Shown: positions 7,882 through 15,690 of the stretch, piece after piece
How positions within the stretch are numbered: the first letter of the stretch is position 1
Layout of the letters: the number at the start of each line of letters is the position of its first letter
Origin: Bavariicoccus seileri WCC 4188
GTDB lineage: Bacteria > Bacillota > Bacilli > Lactobacillales > Aerococcaceae
Reading direction: 5' to 3'
DNA: 32,806 bases
NCBI RefSeq assembly: GCF_000421665.1
Contig: NZ_ATXL01000023.1
Coordinates: 1-32,806, forward strand
The notes under the pieces: generated by a model
Told to the model about the DNA's origin: nothing
Database searches by the model: none
The model's input: the letters and a program-made list of their open reading frames with translations, nothing else
Translations under genes and position numbers: made by a program

Positions 7882-9643
7882 CGTGATGAGATTGGATCTG
7901 ATACATCTTGTAATAAATCCCCTCTTTAGCGATTAGTTCATCATGAGTTCCTCTTTCAACAATTTGACCGTGGTCTAGCACTAATATTTGATCAGCATCA
8001 TTGATTGTTGACAAGCGGTGAGCGATAGCAATAGTAGTTCTACCCTTTCTCATCATCCTTAAACTTTTTTGAATAACAGCTTCAGTTTCCGTATCTATAT
8101 TTGCGGTTGCTTCATCCATCACCAAAATTTTTGGCTTTCTAACAATCGTACGTGCAAATGATAGTAATTGCTTTTCGCCACTTGAATATCCTGTCCCTCT
8201 TTCGATGACTTTCGCATGGTATTGTTCATTCAGTCCTTCGATGAAATGTTCAGCATCGACAAATCTAGCGGCTTCTCTCACATCATTTTCAGAGATATTT
8301 CGATCTAATAACGCAATGTTATGATAAATATCCCCATAAAATAAAAATGAATCCTGCATCACAAGTCCCACTTTTGTTCTCAGTTCACTTAGAGGCAACT
8401 CTTTGATCGAATAGCCATCAATGGTGATTTCCCCTTCATCAAAATCATAAAAACGCATGAATAGATTAATAATGGAACTTTTACCTGATCCTGTATGACC
8501 AACTAAGGCAACTGTCTCGCCTGGATTTACCTTAAAGCTTATGTTTTTTAAGACTAAATTTTTTTGATCGTAAGCAAACGAAACATTTTTGAATTCAATG
8601 GCTCCTTCGGTAATTTTTGCTGAATTATTTATCAGTTGTTTAGGCGCTAATTCCGTATTATCCATTAAGTCTAATATACGGGAGGAGGATACTAAACCAT
8701 CTTGATAGATACTCAGGTTACCCATAACCATTCTCATTGGACTGAAAAAATTACTGATGTAGGTAGTAAATGCGTAGATAATACCAATTTCAACGTGGTT
8801 ACTTAACGCTCTATGACTGAACAAACTTAGTATAATGACTAATGCTAATGTTTGCAGCATATTGATTACAGGATTGAGTAATAATGAATTCATCCTTACC
8901 ATACGTTTTCTATCAACAAAATAGGCATTATTGATTTTTTCAAATTCACGAGTCAACCTTTTTTCTTGATTAAACTGTTGTATAATGGCCATTCCAGAAA
9001 TAGATTCATTTAATTGGCTGTTCAATTGACTTAGCCGTTCTCTCATTGTTCTATAGACAACTGAACTATAACGTTGATAAAACCAGATCAAAAACAACAT
9101 TATGGGAATAAAAATCAAAAAGTAAAGTGAGATTTGAAAATTAAGTGCAAACATCGCTATCAGTACTGTAACCATTCCAAAACTACCCTCAATGATAGCT
9201 AAAAAGACGTTCCAAAAATCTCTGACCGTTTCAGTATCATTGGTTAAGCGTGATACAAGTGACCCTGCAGGGGTAGAATCAAAGAACTTCACTCCTAGCG
9301 TGTTTATTTTTGTAAACAGTGTATTTCGAATATGCTCAACAGTTTTTAAACTTGCTTTTGTAAACAAATAGCGTTCTAAGTATTGGAAAACCATTTTAAA
9401 CAAGTTAGCACTCAAATAGGTTATTGCAAATAAGAGTGCGATGCGTACTGTTGCTTTTCCTGTACGAATATAATCATCCATGAATCTTTGGATAATCAGT
9501 GGCATGAGCATATTTGTCAATGCAAGCAAAAGGCTGAAGAGTAAACTGATACCAAAAGTTTTCTTAAAGGGAAAAGTATATCTGACAATCCTTTTTAGAA
9601 TGGCAAAAGATTCTCCTGTTGTAAAATGAGGACGTTTTTCCAT
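7874..9643 (-). CDS. Heterodimeric ABC multidrug exporter, second subunit (YheH/BmrD or EfrD-like)
   Basis: A 589-residue half-transporter with an N-terminal six-helix exporter domain (about residues 25-320) fused to an ATPase domain. It shows Walker A GHTGSGKSS, Walker B ILVMDEATANID with the catalytic glutamate, and H-loop IAIAHRLST. The signature is non-canonical (YSSGEKQ in place of LSGGQ). This fits the subunit of a heterodimeric exporter that supplies the active Walker motifs while its partner supplies the good signature. The ATG directly abuts the partner's stop codon, with AAGGGGGG as ribosome binding site. Exporters of this kind extrude drugs or lipophilic compounds; the substrate cannot be read from sequence. 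The last codons lie in a 25-nt tandem duplication. Confidence 0.92.
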   Translation of the reverse strand: MEKRPHFTTGESFAILKRIVRYTFPFKKTFGISLLFSLLLALTNMLMPLIIQRFMDDYIRTGKATVRIALLFAITYLSANLFKMVFQYLERYLFTKASLKTVEHIRNTLFTKINTLGVKFFDSTPAGSLVSRLTNDTETVRDFWNVFLAIIEGSFGMVTVLIAMFALNFQISLYFLIFIPIMLFLIWFYQRYSSVVYRTMRERLSQLNSQLNESISGMAIIQQFNQEKRLTREFEKINNAYFVDRKRMVRMNSLLLNPVINMLQTLALVIILSLFSHRALSNHVEIGIIYAFTTYISNFFSPMRMVMGNLSIYQDGLVSSSRILDLMDNTELAPKQLINNSAKITEGAIEFKNVSFAYDQKNLVLKNISFKVNPGETVALVGHTGSGKSSIINLFMRFYDFDEGEITIDGYSIKELPLSELRTKVGLVMQDSFLFYGDIYHNIALLDRNISENDVREAARFVDAEHFIEGLNEQYHAKVIERGTGYSSGEKQLLSFARTIVRKPKILVMDEATANIDTETEAVIQKSLRMMRKGRTTIAIAHRLSTINDADQILVLDHGQIVERGTHDELIAKEGIYYKMYQIQSHHEF

Positions 9644-11395
9644 TTATAGTTGCCCCCCTTCAAGATGCTGCTCAAGCTTTTGTTTTTCATACATTCTATA
9701 ATACCAACCTTGGTTTGCCATCAATTGGTCGTGAGTCCCGACTTCTTGGATGAGACCATTATCCAAGACTAAAATAAGATCAGCATCCATGACTGAACTC
9801 ATTCTATGTGCAGAAATGATTGTAGACTTATTCTGACGGACATCTTTTAGGTTGCTTAGTATTTTCTGCTCAGTCTTAGCATCGACTGCCGATAAGGAAT
9901 CATCCAGAATCAGTAATTCCGGATCAGTTACTAACGCTCTAGCAATCGATATTCTTTGTTTTTGTCCCCCCGACAGTGAGACACCTCTTTCTCCGACAAG
10001 CGTTTGGTAACCTTCTGGCAACTCAAGAATGTTTTCATCGATATCAGCTAGTTTAGCTGCATAACGAACTTTTTCTTCGGATAAAGTAGGATCTGCAAAC
10101 TTAATATTTTCTGCTATTGTAGTAGAAAACAGAAAATTATCTTGCGGAACATATCCGATACTCTTGAGATAATAATCCATATCAAAATCACGGATTGAAA
10201 CACCACCTACACGAATAGATCCAGTAAACTGATCATATTCCCGCAACAGCAACTTAAATAAAGTGGATTTCCCGGAACCTGTTTTTCCCACAATTCCGAT
10301 AGTTTGGCCATTTTTTAAGTTAAAATCAATGTCTTTTAGTACAGCTTGTTGTGCATCAGGATAACAAAATCGATTAATTGCAATGTGCCAATCTGATGCA
10401 ATACCGGATTTCTTCCCATTATCAGCTTTGTAAATATGGCTAGATTGATCAAACAGATTTACGATCCTATCATAACTTGCATTTCCCCGTTCTAATAGGT
10501 TATACAATTGGCCAACCGCTAACATTGGCCAAATCATCATGCCGACATAACTGATAAATGCCACCAACGATCCAATAGATAACTCATTATTAGTCACAAG
10601 CATACCACCCATAACAATAGTGATAGCGTAACTAATACCAGTGAATAAGTTGATATTGGGGTTAAACATTGCGTCATATTTAGTCACGCTCATGTTTGCT
10701 TTTACAACGTCATTAGTCACTCTTTTAAAGTCATCAATATCTAATGATTCCTCACCAAATGTTTTGATAACCCTAACCCCTGAGACACTTTCTTGAACTT
10801 TTGAGTTCATTGCTGAAAAACTGGCTTGTGCCCTTCGAAATCCTTGATGAATCTTATGTCCTATTTTTTGAGAACTGAGTATTAAAAATGGTAATGGTAA
10901 CATGGCCACTAGAGTGAGACGCCAATCAACAAATAAAAACATTGATATTAGAGTCGCACCACCTGTAAAAAGAGAATCAGCTAAGGTTAGAATACCCTGG
11001 CCTGCGACTAAACGTATTGCATTGAGATCGTTTGTTGCATGGGCCATCAAATCTCCGGTTCGATGTTCTTGATAAAATTGAGCATCCATTTCCGTAAAAT
11101 GTTTATAAAGTCTTTGACGTAAAATCTTCTCAAGTTTTGCTGATGTCCCAAATATCTTAACACGCCAATAGTAACGGAATAAGTATTGAAAAATACCACT
11201 GACACCTAGAATCGTTATAAATATAATGACCATATTAACCATCATATGGTCTGATGCAATCTCATCGACTACCTTCCCTATCAAATAAGGATTGAGCGTC
11301 TGGAGAATAGCAATTAAAAATAGCATAAAGACTCCAGAAATATAAGCTCTTTTTTCTTGTTTAAAAAACCATCCAAGTCGTTTGAAAATTGACAA
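9644..11395 (-). CDS. Heterodimeric ABC multidrug exporter, first subunit (YheI/BmrC or EfrC-like)
   Basis: A 583-residue half-transporter: six-helix membrane domain (about residues 15-310) then an ATPase domain with Walker A GKTGSGKST, a canonical LSGGQKQR signature and a Walker B ending LLILDDSLSAVD, where aspartate replaces the catalytic glutamate. This is the degenerate-site subunit known from BmrC, LmrC and TM287-type exporters. The start is a TTG at 11395 (TTG TCA ATT TTC); the ribosome binding site in front is weak (AAGTGATT). It is co-transcribed with the next gene, with no gap. A -10-like TATAAT lies at 11420-11425 on the minus strand, without a convincing -35. Confidence 0.92.
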   Translation of the reverse strand: MSIFKRLGWFFKQEKRAYISGVFMLFLIAILQTLNPYLIGKVVDEIASDHMMVNMVIIFITILGVSGIFQYLFRYYWRVKIFGTSAKLEKILRQRLYKHFTEMDAQFYQEHRTGDLMAHATNDLNAIRLVAGQGILTLADSLFTGGATLISMFLFVDWRLTLVAMLPLPFLILSSQKIGHKIHQGFRRAQASFSAMNSKVQESVSGVRVIKTFGEESLDIDDFKRVTNDVVKANMSVTKYDAMFNPNINLFTGISYAITIVMGGMLVTNNELSIGSLVAFISYVGMMIWPMLAVGQLYNLLERGNASYDRIVNLFDQSSHIYKADNGKKSGIASDWHIAINRFCYPDAQQAVLKDIDFNLKNGQTIGIVGKTGSGKSTLFKLLLREYDQFTGSIRVGGVSIRDFDMDYYLKSIGYVPQDNFLFSTTIAENIKFADPTLSEEKVRYAAKLADIDENILELPEGYQTLVGERGVSLSGGQKQRISIARALVTDPELLILDDSLSAVDAKTEQKILSNLKDVRQNKSTIISAHRMSSVMDADLILVLDNGLIQEVGTHDQLMANQGWYYRMYEKQKLEQHLEGGQL

Positions 11396-11419
11396 AAAAT
11401 CACTTCGTTTCTATGCTTG

Positions 11420-11425
11420 ATTATA
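11420..11425 (-). promoter_or_regulatory. Putative -10 of the ABC exporter operon
   Basis: A perfect TATAAT on the minus strand 25 nt before the TTG start. No clear -35 is present and the region upstream is the T-rich tail of the yneF terminator, so the call is tentative. Confidence 0.4.
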
Positions 11426-11454
11426 GTTTTTTCATTGGTAATTTAGTTGAAATA

Positions 11455-11489
11455 AACAATAAAGAAAGGATCGATTACAAAACCGATCC
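11455..11489 (-). terminator. Terminator of the ynzC-tkt-yneF unit
   Basis: On the minus strand GGATCG (11489-11484) pairs with CGATCC (11473-11468) across a 10-nt loop, followed by the T-rich TTTCTTTATTGTT. It lies about 65 nt after the yneF stop. Confidence 0.8.
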
Positions 11490-11553
11490 ATCTTTTGATG
11501 TCTCATTCAATTTCAATAAAGTTTCGTTCTAATAGCTTAGGTCTACTTTATAG

Positions 11554-11781
11554 TTAATTAGCTTTTTTTGCTTGAGCTTTCATTGCAAGTGCCATTTGTT
11601 TGATTTTCTTTTCAGATGGTTTTTGACCCATTTGAATCATCATAGTTCTTAACATATTTTCATCGATCGGAGGGTTTTCTTGAAAATATTTAATCATATA
11701 TCTTCTTGCTCCAAAAAAGCCAATTACGACCCCTAAAACCAATGCGATTACGATAAATAAAACCCAAAGTCCTGTATTCAT
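11554..11781 (-). CDS. yneF: YneF-family (UPF0154) small membrane protein
   Basis: A 75-residue protein with one N-terminal transmembrane helix (about residues 3-25, [19 protein letters not shown]), followed by the family's [21 protein letters not shown] segment and a lysine-rich cytoplasmic tail. The ATG at 11781 is preferred over the in-frame ATG 12 nt upstream because GGAGGAAAAC sits directly before it. YneF proteins are conserved in Firmicutes and their function is unknown. It lies 60 nt downstream of tkt in the same direction, as in Bacillus subtilis, and is followed by the unit's terminator. Confidence 0.92.
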   Translation of the reverse strand: MNTGLWVLFIVIALVLGVVIGFFGARRYMIKYFQENPPIDENMLRTMMIQMGQKPSEKKIKQMALAMKAQAKKAN

Positions 11782-11841
11782 GTTTTCCTCCAATAGTAAG
11801 CTGCACGATTAAGTGTTAAACATACATCATGCGGTTTTAAA

Positions 11842-13845
11842 TTATTTTCCATATGCTTCAATGTAAGTTTTTACAATATTTTTTGTAGTGAATACAAAGT
11901 GTTCAACCACTTCTGGTCCCTTACCACTAGCACCAAATGTATCGATAGCAATTGATCTACCATCTAAGCCGACAATATCTCCCCACCCAAATGAACTTCC
12001 CATTTCGATAGAAACACGATTTCTGACCGTATCAGGTAACACAGAGGCAATATAATCACTAGATTGCTTCTTAAAGCGAGAATAACTAGGCAATGATACT
12101 ACAGAAACGTCATACCCTTCTTCTTTTAAAGCCGTCTGTGCATCAATCGCTAAGGCAACCTCTGACCCTGTGGCAATTAGGATACCATGAGGTTCACCAC
12201 TTTCGCTAGGACTTAAGACATAGCCACCCTTTTCGACACCATCATACGCCCATTTATCAGTATGTGGTAGAACTGGTAATCCTTGTCTTGACAATACCAA
12301 TAATGTTGGATGGTCAGTTGCTTTCAACGCACAAAGCCATGCCGCATTGACTTCATTTCCATCAGCTGGTCTGATCACATCAAGATTAGGGGTAGCTCTA
12401 AAAGCAGCTAATTGTTCAATAGGTTCATGAGTTGGGCCATCTTCTCCAACAGCAACAGAATCATGTGTAAACACATAAATGTTTGGCACTTGACTGATGG
12501 CTGCAACTCTTATGGCAGCTTTTAAATAGTCACTAAATACAAAGAATGTACCGGCGTAAGTTTTTAATCCCCCATGAAGATTTATACCAGTAAGTGCAGC
12601 GCCCATAGCAAATTCACGAACACCAAACCAAATGTTTTTACCTGCATAATCTTCGGCAGAAAAATCAGACGAATTCTTATTCATTGTATTGTTTGAACTG
12701 GAAAGATCCGCTGATCCTCCCCAGAAATTAGGTAAGTTTTTGCCAATTTCTTGAATAGCGTTTTGGCTAGAGACACGACTTGCCAGTTCCTTATCATCTA
12801 CATGATAAACAGGCAATTTACTTTCTAAATCATCAGGCAACTCTTGTCTTAGACTTGTCCTAAAGGCTTTCGCTAGCTCTGGATAGTTTTTTTCATAATC
12901 GTCGACTAGTTGTAACCATTCTAAGTATTCCTCGTGACCTGAGTGAATCATTAGCTTTTCAAAACGATGTTTTACCTCATCAGGTACAAAGAAGTCCTCA
13001 TAAGACCAACCAAGTGCTTCTTTAGTTTTGATGATACCCTCTTCACCCAACGGACTACCATGAACCTTGTGTGTTCCAGCATTAGGAGACCCAAAACCGA
13101 TTGTCGTCTTGACTTCAATCATAGTAGGTTTTGAAACCTCATTTTGAGCTTCCTCTATTGCATTAGCAATACTATCAAGATCATTACCATCTTCTACTCG
13201 CAGGTATTGCCACCCAATTGATTTGAACCGTCCTTCAATATCTTCATTGAAAGCTTTATCAAGAGGTCCATCTAAACTAATATCATTTGAATCATAAAGC
13301 ATAATCAATTTTCCAAGTTTTAAGGTTCCGGCTAAACTACAAGCCTCGCTTGAAATACCTTCCATCAAATCACCATCACCACATAAGACAAAAGTATGAT
13401 GATCAACGATTGGAAAGTCGGGTTTGTTATAGGTTGCAGCTAAATGTGCTTCTGCCATGGCAAAACCGACTGCGTTGGCTATTCCTTGCCCAAGTGGCCC
13501 TGTTGTTGCTTCCACACCGTCCGTATGTTTGACTTCTGGATGTCCTGGTGTGTTGCTATTTAATTGGCGAAAAGACTTGATATCGTCAATTGAAACCTTG
13601 TAACCAGATAAATGAAGTAAACTATATAATAAGGCAGACCCGTGTCCAGCAGATAAAACAAATCTATCTCTATTGAACCAATCAGGGTCCTTAGGGGAGA
13701 CTTTCAAATATTTAGACCATAAAGTATAGGCCATTGGAGCGGCACCTAACGGCAATCCTGGGTGACCAGAATTGGCTGCTTGTACCATTTCAACACTTAA
13801 TGAACGAACAGTATTGACAGCTAATTGATCAATCGTATCAAACAT
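11842..13845 (-). CDS. tkt: Transketolase
   Basis: A 667-residue thiamine-diphosphate enzyme of the non-oxidative pentose phosphate pathway. It moves a two-carbon ketol unit between sugar phosphates, and its size is typical. SVEMVQAANSGHPGLPLGAA is the N-terminal substrate- and cofactor-binding segment, and GDGDLMEGISSEA is the ThDP motif, with the asparagine further on in LYDSND. HDSVAVGEDGPTHEPIEQLA is the pyrimidine-domain signature. I chose the ATG at 13845, 7 nt after AAAGGAG, over an in-frame TTG two codons upstream. The ribosome binding site overlaps the ynzC stop region, so the two genes are probably translationally coupled. yneF follows. Confidence 0.97.
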   Translation of the reverse strand: MFDTIDQLAVNTVRSLSVEMVQAANSGHPGLPLGAAPMAYTLWSKYLKVSPKDPDWFNRDRFVLSAGHGSALLYSLLHLSGYKVSIDDIKSFRQLNSNTPGHPEVKHTDGVEATTGPLGQGIANAVGFAMAEAHLAATYNKPDFPIVDHHTFVLCGDGDLMEGISSEACSLAGTLKLGKLIMLYDSNDISLDGPLDKAFNEDIEGRFKSIGWQYLRVEDGNDLDSIANAIEEAQNEVSKPTMIEVKTTIGFGSPNAGTHKVHGSPLGEEGIIKTKEALGWSYEDFFVPDEVKHRFEKLMIHSGHEEYLEWLQLVDDYEKNYPELAKAFRTSLRQELPDDLESKLPVYHVDDKELASRVSSQNAIQEIGKNLPNFWGGSADLSSSNNTMNKNSSDFSAEDYAGKNIWFGVREFAMGAALTGINLHGGLKTYAGTFFVFSDYLKAAIRVAAISQVPNIYVFTHDSVAVGEDGPTHEPIEQLAAFRATPNLDVIRPADGNEVNAAWLCALKATDHPTLLVLSRQGLPVLPHTDKWAYDGVEKGGYVLSPSESGEPHGILIATGSEVALAIDAQTALKEEGYDVSVVSLPSYSRFKKQSSDYIASVLPDTVRNRVSIEMGSSFGWGDIVGLDGRSIAIDTFGASGKGPEVVEHFVFTTKNIVKTYIEAYGK

Positions 13846-13857
13846 AAACAATCTCCT

Positions 13858-14112
13858 TTACTCTTCTAAATGTCTTTTATGAAGTTTTTTTGATTTTTGA
13901 ATAGTTTTCAACTTATCTGGAGTGACATCATTGCCGACAGGATCTACTACCTTCAATCCCTCGATGTGTTTTCTCATTCCCTTGCGAAAAACAGCTAAAT
14001 ACTCTTCACGCAGGTCAGACTGCTCTTTTTTTTCAGCTTCAGTCAAACCTTCCTGCTTCTTTTTAGCGGCTAACGCATTGATTCGCTTCATTTTTGACTC
14101 TTCAAGCATCAT
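13858..14112 (-). CDS. ynzC: YnzC-family (UPF0291/DUF896) protein
   Basis: An 84-residue, highly charged, mostly helical protein. RINALAAKKKQEGLTEAEKKEQSDLREEYL matches the DUF896 helical hairpin, and the GLKVVDPVGNDVTPDKL stretch is also typical. Two adjacent ATG codons (14112 and 14109) follow GAGGTGAT. In Bacillus subtilis ynzC is part of the SOS-regulated yneA-yneB-ynzC operon opposite lexA. Here it is likewise divergent from lexA, but heads a unit with tkt and has its own extended -10 promoter; no yneA or yneB is seen. Function unknown. Confidence 0.92.
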   Translation of the reverse strand: MMLEESKMKRINALAAKKKQEGLTEAEKKEQSDLREEYLAVFRKGMRKHIEGLKVVDPVGNDVTPDKLKTIQKSKKLHKRHLEE

Positions 14113-14143
14113 ATCACCTCAAATTCTATAACATACATAGTTT

Positions 14144-14172
14144 ATTTTAGCACATCTCTTCATTAAAATGAA
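14144..14172 (-). promoter_or_regulatory. Promoter of ynzC-tkt-yneF
   Basis: On the minus strand TTCATT (14172-14167), a 17-nt spacer and TAAAAT (14149-14144), with TGC just before the -10 (extended -10). It is 32 nt from the ynzC start and 12 nt from the SOS box. Confidence 0.6.
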
Positions 14173-14184
14173 AATAAATAAATA

Positions 14185-14198
14185 CGAACATTTGTTTG
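14185..14198. promoter_or_regulatory. LexA (SOS) operator
   Basis: CGAACATTTGTTTG matches the Gram-positive SOS box CGAACRNRYGTTYG at all but one position. It overlaps the -35 region of the lexA promoter, so it should give LexA autoregulation. It is 13 bp upstream of the -35 of the divergent ynzC promoter and might also affect that. Confidence 0.88.
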
Positions 14199-14224
14199 AT
14201 TCCTGTTACCGTATATGCTAAAAT
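14196..14224 (+). promoter_or_regulatory. lexA promoter
   Basis: TTGATT (14196-14201), a 17-nt spacer and TAAAAT (14219-14224), again with TGC before the -10. The -35 overlaps the SOS box, as expected for a LexA-repressed promoter. Confidence 0.7.
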
Positions 14225-14254
14225 GTAAACAAATCATTTGAAAGTGGTGATATT

Positions 14255-14878
14255 GTGGTAAAGGGACTGACAAATAGACAAATCAATATATTATCATATA
14301 TATATGACGCTATCAAAACGAATGGATATCCCCCTACAGTGAGAGAAATATGCCAAGCAGTTGATTTGGCTTCAACTTCTACTGTACATGGTCATTTAGA
14401 CCGTCTTGAACAAAAAGGTTACCTAGAAAGAGATAAAAGTAAGCCGAGGGCAATGGAGCTCACCAGCTTTGCGTTGAAGGCATTAGGAATCCAACCCGCT
14501 GCAATACCATTGATTGGAACTGTAACAGCAGGTGAACCTATTTTAGCAGTCGAAGATGCCACAGATTACTTCCCTACTCCACCAGAATTTATGAATGATA
14601 CAACAGAATTATTCATGTTGACAATTCGGGGAGAAAGTATGATTAATGCGGGTATTTTTGATGGTGATCAAGTTATTATTCGCAAAACCAGTTCTGCCAA
14701 AAATGGTGATATTGTCATTGCAATGACCGACGAGGACGAAGCAACTTGCAAACGATTTTATCGCGAAAAAGGATATGTTCGTTTGCAACCAGAAAATGAT
14801 ACGATGGATCCTATCATTTTGGATAATGTTACTATTTTAGGTAAAGTCGTCGGACTTTATAGAAGTCACGTGTTTTAA
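14255..14878 (+). CDS. lexA: LexA SOS repressor
   Basis: A 207-residue LexA. The N-terminal winged helix-turn-helix (residues 1-65, with the recognition region [18 protein letters not shown]) binds SOS boxes. The C-terminal half is the self-cleaving peptidase: A92-G93 in VTAGEPILA is the scissile bond, S128 in RGESM is the nucleophile and K166 in EATCKRF the general base. All are present, so it should be cleaved on the RecA filament. The start is GTG at 14255, behind GTGGTGA. An SOS box at 14185-14198 overlaps its promoter. Monocistronic; a terminator shared with apt lies at 14949-14992. Confidence 0.97.
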   Translation: MVKGLTNRQINILSYIYDAIKTNGYPPTVREICQAVDLASTSTVHGHLDRLEQKGYLERDKSKPRAMELTSFALKALGIQPAAIPLIGTVTAGEPILAVEDATDYFPTPPEFMNDTTELFMLTIRGESMINAGIFDGDQVIIRKTSSAKNGDIVIAMTDEDEATCKRFYREKGYVRLQPENDTMDPIILDNVTILGKVVGLYRSHVF

Positions 14879-14948
14879 AGCGACAAGTATTAATTATGGC
14901 TGGGCTCTATTGATATAAACCAAAATTCAATAAAGTTGAACCAAATGG

Positions 14949-14992
14949 AAAAGCACTAAAAAGGAGTTTATACTCACTTTTTAGTGCTTTTT
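14949..14992. terminator. Terminator shared by lexA and the apt end of the glyQ operon
   Basis: AAAAGCACTAAAAAGGAGT pairs with ACTCACTTTTTAGTGCTTTT with one bulge, and T-rich sequence follows on the plus strand. The minus strand also ends in TTTT. The stretch from here to 15124 shows no gene and no strong hairpin. Confidence 0.82.
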
Positions 14993-15124
14993 AAAATACA
15001 GTTAATCACCTGTTTATGAAGGTACCTTTATTTGAATAACTGCCCTCATCAGGAAAGTAGAAAAATGATAGCATCCCGTCTTAAGAATGCATACAGAAGC
15101 TTTCTGCACATTTAATTATGATTA

Positions 15125-15172
15125 AAATTAATAATCCATTAAAATGTTAAATTAATAATCCATTAAAGCAAG
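15125..15172. repeat. 24-nt tandem duplication at the 3' end of apt
   Basis: AAATTAATAATCCATTAAA occurs at 15125-15143 and again, identical over all 19 nt, at 15149-15167, giving a period of 24 nt. The right-hand copy contains the apt stop codon (15152-15154) and the last codons of the gene; the left-hand copy lies just outside. Confidence 0.85.
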
Positions 15173-15664
15173 GACATCGTAGCCCTTAATTTTATCACGT
15201 CCATGAAGGTCAGTCAGTTCAATAATGAACGCAGTTCCCACAACTATTCCACCTAATTCCTCTACCAATTTTATAGTAGCGGCTATAGTGCCACCAGTGG
15301 CTAACAAATCGTCACAAATTAGGATACGTTGTCCTGGTTTGATGGCATCTTTATGGAGTTGCAAGGTGTTTGTGCCGTATTCAAGTCCATAATTGACTTC
15401 CACAGTCTCGCGCGGTAATTTTCCCTTCTTGCGAGCTGGAGCGAACCCGACCCCTAATTTATAGGCTACAGGACATCCTACTATGAACCCCCGTGCTTCT
15501 GGCCCAACAATCATATCAACTTTCTTTTCCGATGCATAATCTACAATTTCCTGAGTAGCTTGTTGATAAGCAGCACCATCTGCCATTAATGGCGAAATAT
15601 CTCTAAAAATAATGCCTTTCTCTGGAAAGTCGGGTATGCTAGCAACATAATTTCTTAAATCCAT
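15152..15664 (-). CDS. apt: Adenine phosphoribosyltransferase
   Basis: A 170-residue purine salvage enzyme that converts adenine and PRPP to AMP. The type I phosphoribosyltransferase PRPP loop is clear: [16 protein letters not shown], with the two acidic residues before [22 protein letters not shown] is the hinge/substrate segment, and the N-terminal [15 protein letters not shown] is characteristic of Apt. The ATG at 15664 follows GGGAGATAAAT. It lies 26 nt downstream of recJ in the same direction, the usual recJ-apt pairing of Firmicutes, where apt is linked to relA elsewhere. It is the last gene of the minus-strand unit that begins at glyQ. Its 3' end is tandemly duplicated. Confidence 0.97.
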   Translation of the reverse strand: MDLRNYVASIPDFPEKGIIFRDISPLMADGAAYQQATQEIVDYASEKKVDMIVGPEARGFIVGCPVAYKLGVGFAPARKKGKLPRETVEVNYGLEYGTNTLQLHKDAIKPGQRILICDDLLATGGTIAATIKLVEELGGIVVGTAFIIELTDLHGRDKIKGYDVLALMDY

Positions 15665-15690
15665 ATTTATCTCCCTGACATTGTCCCATG

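Noticed and set aside
15001-15124. Possible small RNA or terminator between lexA and apt
   Set aside because: Only short palindromes (AAGGTACCTT and CAGAA/TTCTG) without T-run or promoter; too weak to call.
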